Of a stretch of 21,891 bases of DNA, positions 14,071-21,891 are shown piece by piece. The stretch is from NCBI GenBank assembly GCA_046261875.1, contig JBHENW010000003.1:1-21891 (forward strand). Reading direction: 5' to 3'. The translations under genes and the position numbers were made by a program. Source of the DNA: JBHENW01 sp046261875. GTDB taxonomy: Bacteria > Acidobacteriota > Thermoanaerobaculia > UBA5066 > Gp7-AA6. The notes beneath the pieces are model-generated. The model had not been told where the DNA came from. It did not search any database and worked only from the letters and a program-made list of their open reading frames with translations. The stretch's first letter is position 1. Every line of letters starts with the position of its first letter.

Positions 14071-16860
14071 ATGTCATTCGCGCCGAGGTGGGCCAGGTCG
14101 CTGCGGGCAATCTTCGCAGCGCTCTGCCTCGGCGCGCCAGCGACTCTGGTCGCTCAGGCGACGGGAACGACGACCGGCGACATCCGAGGCTTCGTTCGGG
14201 ACGAATCGGGATCGCCGATGGTGGGCGCGGAAGTCTCCGCCGTCAATCGCGCGACGCAGGCAAAGCGGTCGGACTCCTCGCGGACCGACGGAGCGTTCGC
14301 CGTGCGCCTGCTCGCGCCGGGGCGCTATCGCATGACCGTCTCGATGGCGGGTTGGGAACCGGTGCCCGCCGAGGAGGTGGCCGTCACCGTGGGAGCGACG
14401 ACGTACGTGGATCTGCGAGTCATTCCCCGCGTCGCGGAGTCGGTCGCGGTCACGGCGCAGCCACAGCTCATCGATCGCTCGGCGACGGACGTTTCCGAGA
14501 CGATCGGCCAACGAAGGATTCTCGACCTCCCGATCAATCAGCGCAACTTCCTCGACTTCGCCCTCACGACCCCCGGCGTCACCCCCGACCGGGGGCCGCA
14601 GACCGGCGCCATCACGACGTCCGGCTTCTCGATCAATGGTCAGAACCCCCGCTACAACAACGTGGTCATCGACGGAGTCGACAACAACGACCCGGCGAGC
14701 GGATCCGTTCGCGGGACCCTTTCTCAGGACGCGGTGCGCGAGTACCAGGTCATCCGCGCTCCCTTTGCCGCCGAATACGGCCGGGCTGTCGGTGGGATCG
14801 TCAACATCGTGACGCGATCGGGGACGAACGACCTGCACGGCTCCGCCTTCCTCTTCTTCCGCGACGAATCTCTGTCCGAGGACAATCTCCTGACGGGAAC
14901 GCGAACGCCCTACAACCAGACTCAGTACGGCGCCGTGCTCGGGGGGCCGTTACGGCCAGACAAGCTCTTCTTCTTCCTGGCAACGGAGCGGCTCGATGTC
15001 GAGGACGCGAACGTAATCGCGATCGGGGACCAAACGATCGGGGACCAAACGGTTGCGGTGATCCGAAGCGCGGGGTTCGAGCTCGAGAATGGCGTTGTCC
15101 CTTTCGAACGGGATCGTCAGAGCGTCCTGCTCAAGCTGGATGCGGCTCCCGGCGCCAGCCACTCGCTCTCGGCGAAGGCCACGTACAGCTCGGAAAACGA
15201 CGAAAACCAGCAGCCCTGGGGCGGTCTCGTGGCGCGCAGCGGCGGGGGCGCGCGCGACCTGCGCGACGCCTCTCTTGCCGCGAGTGCGATCTCGGTGCTT
15301 TCGGCCGGCGTGGCGAACGAGGCCCGAGTTCTCTGGAGCGATCGCAGACACCGTCTCGACTCCCTGGACCGGGACGGCGGCCCCTCGGTGAACGTCATCG
15401 GCTTCGCGACCTTCGGCAATCAGCGGCTGCTGCCGCAGCCGAGGGACACCCAGACGTGGCAGCTCTTCGACGCGGTTTCCCTGACCCGGGCGAATACGAC
15501 CTACAAAGCCGGAATCGATTTCGTCCACTCCGAGATCGAGGGGAGCCTGCCGGCCTACTTTGCGGGTTATTACGAGTTCTATCCGCTCTCCGGCGACGTG
15601 TCGGCGCTCGACGCGTTCGCGGCCGGGATCCCCGCGGTATTCGTCCAGGGCTTCGGTGACCCCCACAGCGAGGTAGACACGACCGCCCTTTCCGCATTCG
15701 GCCAGGGAGAATGGAGCTTCCGGAATCTGCTCGTACGTCTGGGCCTTCGCTACGACCTCGAGAAGCCCGCCGATCCCTTTCCCACCGACTCGGACAACTG
15801 GGCCCCTCGCGCTTCGTTCTCGTGGTCCCCGGCCAAGGCCTGGCGGGTGCGCGGCGGCGTCGGACGGTTTTACGGACCCACTTCGGCGGGGCCGCTGTTT
15901 GCGGTCGGCGTCCTGGACGGCGAGCAGGTCCAGGTCCATGTCCGAACGATCCTGGGCGGACCTTCACCGCACGAGCCGTGGGGCCTGCCCGGCCGGCGAT
16001 TCGCCAGCGAGGCCCAGGCGGGCGAATCCGGCGTACCGCTCTCCGTTTTTCGCCGCGGGAGCTTCGAAAGCGCCTCCGCGGATCTGGCGAGCCTCGGCGT
16101 GGAGACCGACATCCTGGGCCAGGTGCTCGCCAGCCTGGACTACCTGCGGGTGCGCGGCCGGCACATTCTTGTGGAGCGCAACGTCAATCCGATCGTCTCG
16201 CCCGCGGGACGAATCGATCCTGCCTATTCCGAGATCTTCCGTTACGAGTCCACCGGCAACAGTTGGTACGAAGGCGTCACGCTCGGGCTTCGAACACGTT
16301 CGGGCGGATCACTCGAGCTCGCCGCCTTCTACACGTACGCCGATGCCGAGGACGACCACATCGACTTCGCCGAAGGCCAGCCCCAGGATCCCCTGGATCC
16401 CGCGTCCGAGCGCGGACCTTCGATCCACGTCCCCGAGCACCGGACGACGGTGTCAGCGATCTTTTCGCCCGAAGCAACGGCTCCCGTATGGCTAAAGCAC
16501 TGGACGCTCGCGTTGATCGCGGAACACTCCGTCGGACGTCCCTACAACGAGCTGGCCGGATTCGATCGCAACCAGAACGGCGATGGGGGTTCTGACCGCC
16601 CCGAGGGGGTCGGGCGCAACGCGGGCCGGCTCCCGGATCTCTTCCAGGTCGACCTGAGGGTCGCCCGGCGGTTTCCCCTGGGACGGCTGGAGCTGGAAGG
16701 TGTCGCGGAGGTTTTCAACCTCTTCAACCGCGAAAACGTGCTGGAGGTCAACTCGATCCGCTTCGCCAGCTCCGACGGCGCCCCGAACCCGGACTTCGGC
16801 CGCCCGACCCGGTTGGCCGACCCACGCCGCCTTCAACTCGGCATCCGGCTCTCCTTCTAG
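14071..16860 (+). CDS. Oar-like TonB-dependent receptor with carboxypeptidase-regulatory domain
   Basis: From ATG 14071 the product is 929 residues. It has a signal peptide (ARSLRAIFAALCLGAPATLVAQ), then a carboxypeptidase-regulatory-like beta domain at about 36-118 (IRGFVRDESGSPMVGAEV, TDGAFAVRLLAPGRYRMTV). A TonB plug follows at about 125-255: LPINQRNFLDFALTTPGV, NNVVIDGVDNND, YGRAVGGIVNIVTRSGTN. A large beta barrel ends in QLGIRLSF with the C-terminal Phe expected of outer-membrane proteins. This is the Oar-like receptor class abundant in Acidobacteriota and Myxococcota; it imports large substrates or has adhesion roles, ligand unknown. ATG codons at 14008 and 14029 are in frame but would add about 20 residues before the signal peptide. 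Residues 318-327 hold a duplicated IGDQT from a perfect 15-bp repeat. Confidence 0.9.
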   Translation: MSFAPRWARSLRAIFAALCLGAPATLVAQATGTTTGDIRGFVRDESGSPMVGAEVSAVNRATQAKRSDSSRTDGAFAVRLLAPGRYRMTVSMAGWEPVPAEEVAVTVGATTYVDLRVIPRVAESVAVTAQPQLIDRSATDVSETIGQRRILDLPINQRNFLDFALTTPGVTPDRGPQTGAITTSGFSINGQNPRYNNVVIDGVDNNDPASGSVRGTLSQDAVREYQVIRAPFAAEYGRAVGGIVNIVTRSGTNDLHGSAFLFFRDESLSEDNLLTGTRTPYNQTQYGAVLGGPLRPDKLFFFLATERLDVEDANVIAIGDQTIGDQTVAVIRSAGFELENGVVPFERDRQSVLLKLDAAPGASHSLSAKATYSSENDENQQPWGGLVARSGGGARDLRDASLAASAISVLSAGVANEARVLWSDRRHRLDSLDRDGGPSVNVIGFATFGNQRLLPQPRDTQTWQLFDAVSLTRANTTYKAGIDFVHSEIEGSLPAYFAGYYEFYPLSGDVSALDAFAAGIPAVFVQGFGDPHSEVDTTALSAFGQGEWSFRNLLVRLGLRYDLEKPADPFPTDSDNWAPRASFSWSPAKAWRVRGGVGRFYGPTSAGPLFAVGVLDGEQVQVHVRTILGGPSPHEPWGLPGRRFASEAQAGESGVPLSVFRRGSFESASADLASLGVETDILGQVLASLDYLRVRGRHILVERNVNPIVSPAGRIDPAYSEIFRYESTGNSWYEGVTLGLRTRSGGSLELAAFYTYADAEDDHIDFAEGQPQDPLDPASERGPSIHVPEHRTTVSAIFSPEATAPVWLKHWTLALIAEHSVGRPYNELAGFDRNQNGDGGSDRPEGVGRNAGRLPDLFQVDLRVARRFPLGRLELEGVAEVFNLFNRENVLEVNSIRFASSDGAPNPDFGRPTRLADPRRLQLGIRLSF
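15021..15050 (+). repeat. Perfect 15-bp tandem duplication within the receptor gene
   Basis: The unit GATCGGGGACCAAAC occurs twice head to tail with no mismatch and encodes IGDQT-IGDQT in frame. Exact nucleotide identity suggests a recent duplication by replication slippage. Confidence 0.9.
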
Positions 16861-16892
16861 GACGCCGACTAGAATTCGCGCCAGGAGTACTC

Positions 16893-19262
16893 TTGGCGCT
16901 CTCCCGCGGCACCCGACTGGGGCCCTACGAGATCCTGTCGCCGCTCGGCGCGGGAGGCATGGGGGAGGTCTATCGGGCCCGGGACTCGCGACTGCACCGG
17001 GACGTCGCCATCAAAATCCCGCCCGAAGAAACGGCTCGCGATCCCGCGGCGCTCGCCCGCTTCGAGCGCGAGGCGCGGGCCGTCGCCGCTCTCTCGCATC
17101 CGCACATCCTCGAGATCTACGACATCGGACGCGAGGGGGAAATCGTCTTCGCCGTCACGGAGCTGCTCGAGGGGAAGACGCTCCGACAGAGGCTCCACGA
17201 AGCGCTGCCGTGGAGGGAAGCGGCCGAGACGGCCATCGGGATCGCCGACGGGCTCGCGGCGGCGCACTCCCGGGGAATCGTGCATCGCGACCTGAAGCCG
17301 GAAAACATCTTTTTGACTTCGGACGGGCGCGTGAAGATTCTCGACTTCGGGCTCGCCCGGCAGGAGCGTGGGCAACCCTCCCCATCCGACCCGACCATCG
17401 TGACCTCGACCGAAAGCGGCACCGTCCTCGGGACGGTCGGGTACATGTCGCCGGAGCAGGTGCGGGGGGGAAAAGCGGACCCGCGAAGCGACATCTTTTC
17501 GCTGGGATGTGTCATCTACGAGATGGTGACGGGACGCCGCGCGTTCTCCGGCGAGAGCGCCGCCGAAACCCTCGTCGGGATCCTCAGGGAAGAGCCGAAA
17601 GATCCCGCGGACCTCGCGCCGGACGCGCCGGAGTCTCTCGCGCGGATCGTCCGGCGGTGCCTGTACAAGGACCCGGAGCGGCGGTTTCAGTCGGCGTGCG
17701 ACCTTTCGTTCTCGCTCCGGGACGTCCTGACGTCGGGAGCGGCGGAGCGAACGCCTCGGCGCACCCGGAATCGTCCCATCCTGCTGTCGACGGTTGCCGT
17801 GGTGGCCGCCCTGGGAGCGCTTCTCCTCCTGTCGCGCGGTTCCCTCACCTCCCCGGCCGCGCCGCCCTCTCGATCCCTCGCCGTCCTTCCATTCGCCAAC
17901 GCGAGGGGAGATCCGCAGGAGCAATACTTCAGCGATGGAATGTCGGAGAGCCTGATCAACAGTCTCTCGCAGCTCCCCCGACTTCGCGTGCTCGCCCGGA
18001 CGACTTCCTTCCAGTACCGCGGAGCGGATCCGCGCACCGCGGGCCGGGAGCTGAAAGTGGAAGCGGTCGTGACCGGCACGGTATCGGGGCGGGGGAACCG
18101 CATGGTGGTCCAGGCGGACCTCATCGACGTAGCCGATGGTTCCCAGCTCTGGGGCCGCCGGTTCGACGAGGAGGTCTCCGACGTCTTCCGGGTGCAGGAG
18201 GGGATCGCGCAGCAGATCTCCGCGTCGCTCCTCGAAGAGCTTTCGCCGGAAGAGGAGCGGCGGCTGGTGAAACGGCACACCCCGGACGCCGAGGCGTATG
18301 ACCTCTATCTGAAGGGCCGCTACTGGTGGGCCAAGAGGAGCGATGAGGGCTTCGAGAAGAGCATCCATTTTTTCGAGCAGGCGGTGCTGCGGGACCCGAA
18401 CTACGCTCCCGCCTGGGTCGGTCTGGCCGATGCGTTCCGACTTCTCGCTTTCTACGGCGTGGCGCCGCCGCAGCAGCTTCTTCCCCGCGCAAGCTCCTCG
18501 GCCGAGCGGGCGCTCGGACTCGATCCGTCACTCGCCGAAGCGCGCTATTCGCTGGCCGATTCGCTCTACCAGGTGGATTGGGACTGGGAAAGGGCCGGCG
18601 TCGAATTCCGGCGGGCCATAACCCTGAACCCGAACTATGCGACAGGCAGGCAGTGGTACTCGAACTACCTCTCCTTGCTGGGTGACTCGCGGGGAGCGCT
18701 CCGGGAGATCCGGGCGGCACGGGAGCTCGACCCGTTGAACCTCGTCATCAACATGGACGTCGGGCTCGTGCATTACTGGGCCGGGGATTACCGTCGCGCC
18801 ATCGAAGAGCTGCGTCAGGCGCTCGAGCTGGATCCGGACTTCGGCCTGGGACACGTGTATCTGGGTCTGGCTCTCCTGCACGACGGGAATTCCTCGGAGT
18901 CGATCGATGAGTTCCAAAAGGCCGTCTCGCTGCTGCCGGGTAGCCCTGATCCGATCGCGCTGCTCGGTTACGCCGCCGGAGTCGCGGGCCGCCGTGAAGA
19001 CGCGCTCCAGTCGCTGCGGGATCTCGAAGAAATGGCCAAGCGGCGTTTCGTGTCCGCGCTCCCCTTCGCCATGGTTCACATCGGCATTGGCGACAAGGAA
19101 GCGGCGCTCGACGCTCTGGAGAAAGCCTTCGAGGAACGCTCCGGCCGACTGGTTTATCTCAACGTCGAGAGGGCGTTCGACCCCCTGCGGCAAGAGCCCC
19201 GTTTCCAGGCCCTCGTCGAGCGGCTGCACCTCCCCGTTCCGAAACAAACGAAAGTCAGTTGA
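16893..19262 (+). CDS. Membrane Ser/Thr protein kinase with TolB/FlgO-like and TPR sensor region
   Basis: The 789-residue protein has an N-terminal Hanks-type kinase (about 11-278): GAGGMGEVY (19-27), VAIK (Lys41), HRDLKPEN (131-138, Asp133), DFG (151-153), and SPE (186-188, in place of APE), so it looks active. A single membrane helix lies at about 296-313 (LLSTVAVVAALGALLLL). Outside it comes a TolB/FlgO-like domain (about 327-460): SLAVLPFANARGD, YFSDGMSESL, VVTGTVS, LIDVADGSQLWGRRFDEE. The rest, about 475-770, is TPR helices such as AYDLYLKGRYWWAKR, DPNYAPAWVGLADAF and LDPDFGLGHVYLGLALL. The layout suggests an envelope sensor with cytoplasmic phosphorylation. TTG 16893 is supported by AGGAG at 16883-16887. 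It lies 32 bp after the receptor gene, so it is probably co-transcribed. Its stop overlaps the convergent NUDIX gene. Confidence 0.93.
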   Translation: MALSRGTRLGPYEILSPLGAGGMGEVYRARDSRLHRDVAIKIPPEETARDPAALARFEREARAVAALSHPHILEIYDIGREGEIVFAVTELLEGKTLRQRLHEALPWREAAETAIGIADGLAAAHSRGIVHRDLKPENIFLTSDGRVKILDFGLARQERGQPSPSDPTIVTSTESGTVLGTVGYMSPEQVRGGKADPRSDIFSLGCVIYEMVTGRRAFSGESAAETLVGILREEPKDPADLAPDAPESLARIVRRCLYKDPERRFQSACDLSFSLRDVLTSGAAERTPRRTRNRPILLSTVAVVAALGALLLLSRGSLTSPAAPPSRSLAVLPFANARGDPQEQYFSDGMSESLINSLSQLPRLRVLARTTSFQYRGADPRTAGRELKVEAVVTGTVSGRGNRMVVQADLIDVADGSQLWGRRFDEEVSDVFRVQEGIAQQISASLLEELSPEEERRLVKRHTPDAEAYDLYLKGRYWWAKRSDEGFEKSIHFFEQAVLRDPNYAPAWVGLADAFRLLAFYGVAPPQQLLPRASSSAERALGLDPSLAEARYSLADSLYQVDWDWERAGVEFRRAITLNPNYATGRQWYSNYLSLLGDSRGALREIRAARELDPLNLVINMDVGLVHYWAGDYRRAIEELRQALELDPDFGLGHVYLGLALLHDGNSSESIDEFQKAVSLLPGSPDPIALLGYAAGVAGRREDALQSLRDLEEMAKRRFVSALPFAMVHIGIGDKEAALDALEKAFEERSGRLVYLNVERAFDPLRQEPRFQALVERLHLPVPKQTKVS

Positions 19263-19827
19263 GAGGCGGGGCCGAGCTGGTTGAAAGCTCGAGCCATTGC
19301 CGCGCCTTCCCGGCGACGCGGGAGAGCGAGGCTTCCGTGTCCTCTCCCGCGAGCGACTCGAAAGGCACCCATCGCGTCCGATGGGCCTCCGACACTTCCG
19401 AGCCCGGGGGCGCGATGAGCAAATACCGCACGTCGAAGTGGCGGTGCGGAGGCTGGCCGGCGCTCCCCGGGATGTCGTGCACGTCGAGATCGAGGATCCG
19501 GTTGCCCAGCGGCGCCTGGAAGTCGCCGATGCCCGTCTCCTCGCGCGCTTCCCTCAGGGCCGCGTCGAAGACGGACGCATCCTCCGGCTCGACGTGTCCG
19601 CCGGGCTGGAGCCACCGGCCGAGCCTGCGGTGGTAGCGCAGGAGCGCCTCTCCTCGGGATGAGCGTGCGATCACGGTACTCGCCGTGACGTGGTCGGTGT
19701 TCTCGCGGGAGAAGGGGTCCGCCGCTCCCTCGAGCAAGCGGACGAAGCGGCCGAGGATGGCGGTCTCCGCCGGGGCGCCGCGATAGCTTCGGAGGTGTTC
19801 GAGGAGCGACGCGGCAGACGGCGGCAC
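19255..19827 (-). CDS. NUDIX hydrolase
   Basis: The 190-residue protein carries a NUDIX box at 76-100: GGHVEPEDASV, then LREAREETGI. It has one extra residue between the Gly and the REUxEE half compared with the classical spacing, as in a common 'LGRWLQPGGHVEP.D' subgroup. The N-terminal LLEHLRSYRG...DPFSREN...HVTASTVI is also typical of that subgroup. NUDIX enzymes hydrolyse nucleoside diphosphate-linked compounds; the substrate here is unknown. Later residues HRHFDVRYLL and TRWVPFESL fit the usual C-terminal half. The only sensible start is GTG 19827, without a clear Shine-Dalgarno, 35 bp after the acidic small gene upstream, so it probably ends the small-protein operon. Its stop overlaps the kinase gene by eight bases, tail to tail. 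Confidence 0.9.
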   Translation of the reverse strand: MPPSAASLLEHLRSYRGAPAETAILGRFVRLLEGAADPFSRENTDHVTASTVIARSSRGEALLRYHRRLGRWLQPGGHVEPEDASVFDAALREAREETGIGDFQAPLGNRILDLDVHDIPGSAGQPPHRHFDVRYLLIAPPGSEVSEAHRTRWVPFESLAGEDTEASLSRVAGKARQWLELSTSSAPPLN

Positions 19828-19862
19828 GCCGGGATCATACGAAGAGCCCGGCCGGCGGCCGG

Positions 19863-20063
19863 CTACTCGAGCAGACCCGTGCCCTTCTCCCCTTCCTCGT
19901 CGGACTCGTCGAGCTGACCGCTGCGGCCGGCGTTCTCCGCGGCGTCCTCCGCGCGGCGGTTGGCCCGCCCGGGAGGGTGTCCGCTCTCCTCGTAGGCTTC
20001 CTCAACGTCGCGCTCGATCGGCTCGCGCCCGGCGTCCGGATCCGACCCGGGATGCCCGCTCAT
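19863..20063 (-). CDS. Small acidic hypothetical protein (66 residues)
   Basis: The product starts MSGHPGSDPDAGRE, continues with VEEAYEESGHPPGRANRRAE and DAAENAG, and ends in an acidic tail (LDESDEEGEKG). It has 19 Asp/Glu and 7 Arg/Lys, no membrane segment and no signal peptide; much of it is probably disordered. The 'E.AYE.SGHPPGRANR.A.DAAENAG' pattern looks conserved among small uncharacterised bacterial proteins, but I recognise no function. The ATG overlaps the stop of the upstream basic gene (ATGA, 20060-20063), the mark of translational coupling. Its in-frame context and the coupling make it a real gene rather than chance. Confidence 0.72.
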   Translation of the reverse strand: MSGHPGSDPDAGREPIERDVEEAYEESGHPPGRANRRAEDAAENAGRSGQLDESDEEGEKGTGLLE

Positions 20064-20356
20064 TTCCTCTTCGACGAGGAACGGCGCGAACCGCTGCGGC
20101 TGCCGCCGGAGCGCGACTTCGACCGGCTGGCTGCCTTGCCCCCCTTGCGGCCGCCCTTGCGCGACGCCGACCGGTTCTCCTTCTTTCCCCGGCCCGAGCC
20201 GCTCTTCTTGCCCCCTCCCGATTCCTTGTTGACCGTCGCCCAGGCCCGCCGGGCGGCCTCCTTGGACGACACACCCTTCTTCTTGTACCCCTCCTCGATC
20301 TTCTCCGCGCGTCTCTTCTGTTTGTTCGTGTAGCTGGACTTGTCGCCCTGGGGCAT
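20060..20356 (-). CDS. Small basic protein with histone-like tail ('plasmid stabilization protein'-type family)
   Basis: The 98-residue product begins MPQGDKSSYTNKQKRRAEKI, then IEEGYKKKGVSSKEAARRAW and ATVNKESGGGKK. This N-terminal block is widely conserved in bacteria and often labelled a plasmid stabilization protein, a name without clear experimental support. From about residue 47 the chain is almost only Gly, Ser, Lys and Arg, with SR/SK repeats (SRSKSRSGGSRSGSRRSSSK). It has about 33 Lys/Arg and 7 acidic residues, so nucleic-acid binding is likely. AGGAGGTGA is an excellent ribosome site before the ATG. It heads a - strand run with the acidic 66-residue protein and the NUDIX gene, and is divergent from the efflux genes. 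Confidence 0.82.
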   Translation of the reverse strand: MPQGDKSSYTNKQKRRAEKIEEGYKKKGVSSKEAARRAWATVNKESGGGKKSGSGRGKKENRSASRKGGRKGGKAASRSKSRSGGSRSGSRRSSSKRK

Positions 20357-20498
20357 CGCTCACCTCCTGCTTGCGCCGGGTGCAACCGATGTGCCGGGAA
20401 GGACACGACATCCGGCCCGAACATTCCCCTGCAGGCTGCGTATTGTGGGGCAGCGTGCAGCAACAGAGCACGTCTTTTCGATTCGCCGAGAGGGGTTT
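20357..20498. promoter_or_regulatory. Divergent intergenic region between the basic protein and the efflux adaptor
   Basis: This 142-bp gap must hold promoters for both directions. A weak -10-like TATTGT lies at 20441-20446 on +, but no good -35 was found. No clear dyad or riboswitch-like structure was seen. GAGAGGGG just before 20499 is the adaptor's ribosome site. Confidence 0.3.
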
Positions 20499-21719
20499 AT
20501 GACGAAGAAGAAGCGCTGGCTCCTGCTGGGCGGCCTCGGAGTGATCCTGGCGGCGGGCGCCGTGCTCGCGATGCGCGGAAGAGACAAATCCGAGGGGACC
20601 CAGGAGCCTCCCTTCCGGCTCGGCAAGGTTCAGGCGGAAGACCTTCAGGTCTCCGTCCGCGAAGTCGGCGTCGTGGATCCCGTGACGAAAGTGGACGTCA
20701 AGTCGCCCGTCTCGGGCCGCGTGATCGGCCTGAAGGTCCGGGAAGGCGCGGTCGTGAAGGTCGGGACCGTCCTGGCCGAGATCGAGCCCGACGTCAATCA
20801 GGCGCAGTCGCTCTCGGAGGTGAACAGCGGGGTCACCCAGGCGAAGATCAAGCTGCAGAACGCGGAGCGGGAGTACGCCTCGCAGAAGGCTCTTTTCGAT
20901 CAGGGGCTGATCGGACGCGAGGTCCTCCGCGACTTCCAGAACCGGAAAGACCTCGCCGACGAAGAGCTCAAGGCCGCGCGGATGCGCTACCAGATCGTCG
21001 AAGATCGCGGCATCCCCATCTCCGGCAACGCGGCGTCGCAGAAAGCGCGCGTGACGACGCCGATGACCGGAGTCGTCATCAAGCGCGGGGTGGAGCTCGG
21101 CGAGACGGTGACTTCCGGCGTCTCCTCGTTCAACGAAGGCACGGTGCTCTTCACGGTCGCCGACCTGAAGTCCCTCATCATCCGGGTCAACCTGAACGAA
21201 GTGGACATCGCCAAGGTGAGCGTCGGCCAGCGGGCCCGCGTGACGCTGGACGCGTACCCTCAGAAGGTCTTCGCCGGCAAGGTGACGTTCGTGGCGCCGT
21301 CCGCGGAGCTGGTCGAGAAGATCAAGGTCTTCAAGGTCGAGGTCACCCTGGACGAGCTCGGCGACTACTTCCGGACTGGCATGAGCGCGAACGTGGAGAT
21401 CCTCGGCGACAAGCGCGACAACGCGCTCTCGATCCCGCTCGAGGCGCTGCAGAAGCGCGACAGCGACACCGTGGTCTATCGGCTCAAGGAGAACCTCGAG
21501 CCCGAACAGATCGCCCGGGCCCGCGAAGGGTTGTCCGGGCGCAACAAGTTCATCTGGCTCTCCGAGAACTGGAAGGAGTTTTTCGACCCGGTGACCGTCC
21601 AGGCGGGGATCGCGACGCTCGAGCGCGTGGAGATCCTCGCCGGCCTGAAACCCGGGCAGCAGGTCGCCCTCGAAGACGTCTCCCGCAAGAAGGTCGAGCG
21701 GGACGACGAGGACGATTAG
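20499..21719 (+). CDS. HlyD/MacA-type periplasmic adaptor (membrane fusion protein)
   Basis: The 406-residue protein has an N-terminal membrane anchor (RWLLLGGLGVILAAGAVLA, 7-24). The lipoyl-like half SPVSGRVIGLKVREGAVVKVGT lies at 69-90, and its partner MTGVVIKRGVELGETV at 189-204. A coiled-coil hairpin lies between them (about 100-170, NAEREYASQKALFDQGLIG). The beta-barrel part has IRVNLNEVDIAKVSVGQ and VTLDAYP, and a membrane-proximal domain follows. This is the standard layout of MacA/HlyD adaptors that bridge an inner-membrane ABC pump and an outer-membrane channel. The C-terminal tail is very acidic (ERDDEDD). GAGAGGGG precedes the ATG. The downstream ATPase begins 13 bp later, so both belong to one operon. 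The exported substrate is unknown. Confidence 0.9.
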   Translation: MTKKKRWLLLGGLGVILAAGAVLAMRGRDKSEGTQEPPFRLGKVQAEDLQVSVREVGVVDPVTKVDVKSPVSGRVIGLKVREGAVVKVGTVLAEIEPDVNQAQSLSEVNSGVTQAKIKLQNAEREYASQKALFDQGLIGREVLRDFQNRKDLADEELKAARMRYQIVEDRGIPISGNAASQKARVTTPMTGVVIKRGVELGETVTSGVSSFNEGTVLFTVADLKSLIIRVNLNEVDIAKVSVGQRARVTLDAYPQKVFAGKVTFVAPSAELVEKIKVFKVEVTLDELGDYFRTGMSANVEILGDKRDNALSIPLEALQKRDSDTVVYRLKENLEPEQIARAREGLSGRNKFIWLSENWKEFFDPVTVQAGIATLERVEILAGLKPGQQVALEDVSRKKVERDDEDD

Positions 21720-21732
21720 CGGAGGTCCCGAT

Positions 21733-21891
21733 ATGACGCCCATCATCGAGACCCGGGATCTCACTAAGACCTTCGGCGCCGACGGCGTCGCGGTCCGCGC
21801 CCTGCGGGGCGTGGACTTCACCGTCGAGCGCGGCGAATTTCTCGCGCTCATCGGGCCCTCCGGCTCGGGCAAGTCCACGCTGATGGCGATC
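21733..21891 (+). CDS. MacB/LolD-type ABC transporter ATP-binding protein, 3'-truncated by the window
   Basis: Fifty-three residues are visible. They start IETRDLTKTFGADGVAVRALRG with the A-loop region, then VDFTVERGEFLALIG and the complete Walker A GPSGSGKST (41-49). The form 'L.K.F..G...V.AL.GVD..V..GEF.A..GPSGSGKSTLM' is that of MacB/LolD-type ATPases. It powers export together with the adaptor encoded just upstream and, presumably, a permease beyond the window. GGAGG at 21721-21725 is correctly placed for the ATG. Confidence 0.9.
   Translation, partial: MTPIIETRDLTKTFGADGVAVRALRGVDFTVERGEFLALIGPSGSGKSTLMAI

Overview
This is a GC-rich, gene-dense bacterial chromosomal segment, most likely from an Acidobacteriota-type organism. 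That placement is an inference from gene content: an Oar-like TonB-dependent receptor with an N-terminal carboxypeptidase-regulatory domain, a Ser/Thr kinase fused to an extracytoplasmic TolB/FlgO-like plus TPR region, and a winged-helix regulator fused to an FHA domain. No rRNA, tRNA, CRISPR array or complete mobile element was seen. Both window edges cut genes.

Left edge (1-1150): the 3' part of a c-type cytochrome on the + strand, followed after a few bases by an N-terminal fragment of an integron-type tyrosine recombinase on the - strand. The recombinase breaks off right beside the cytochrome stop codon. Genome maintenance block (1171-7557, - strand): a long Lhr-family helicase, then an imuA-imuB mutagenesis pair with its own promoter. 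The dnaE2 polymerase that normally completes this cassette is absent; the integrase scar lies where it would be expected.

Transport/phosphate block (7650-11506, + strand): a MATE exporter and a PPK2 polyphosphate kinase lie 17 bp apart. A TetR-family regulator follows with a strong promoter of its own and overlaps an alpha/beta hydrolase by four bases. A 13-bp element is nearly repeated upstream of the MATE gene and of tetR, which suggests one regulator may act at both.

Signalling block (11499-19262): a secreted endonuclease/exonuclease/phosphatase-fold protein and an FHA-winged-helix regulator lie on the - strand. Divergent from them are a PEGA-like lipoprotein, an Oar-like receptor and a TolB/TPR Ser/Thr kinase, closely packed on the + strand. 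Kinase and FHA protein are candidate partners in one phospho-signalling circuit.

Right block (19255-21891): a - strand operon of a very basic 98-residue protein, an acidic 66-residue protein (ATGA overlap) and a NUDIX hydrolase. Divergent from it are a periplasmic adaptor (MFP) and the start of a MacB-type ABC ATPase, a tripartite efflux or ABC export system that continues past the window. The most unusual items are the integrase scar with the missing dnaE2, the shared TetR-type elements, the kinase/FHA/receptor cluster, the basic/acidic small-gene pair, and an exact 15-bp in-frame duplication in the receptor.
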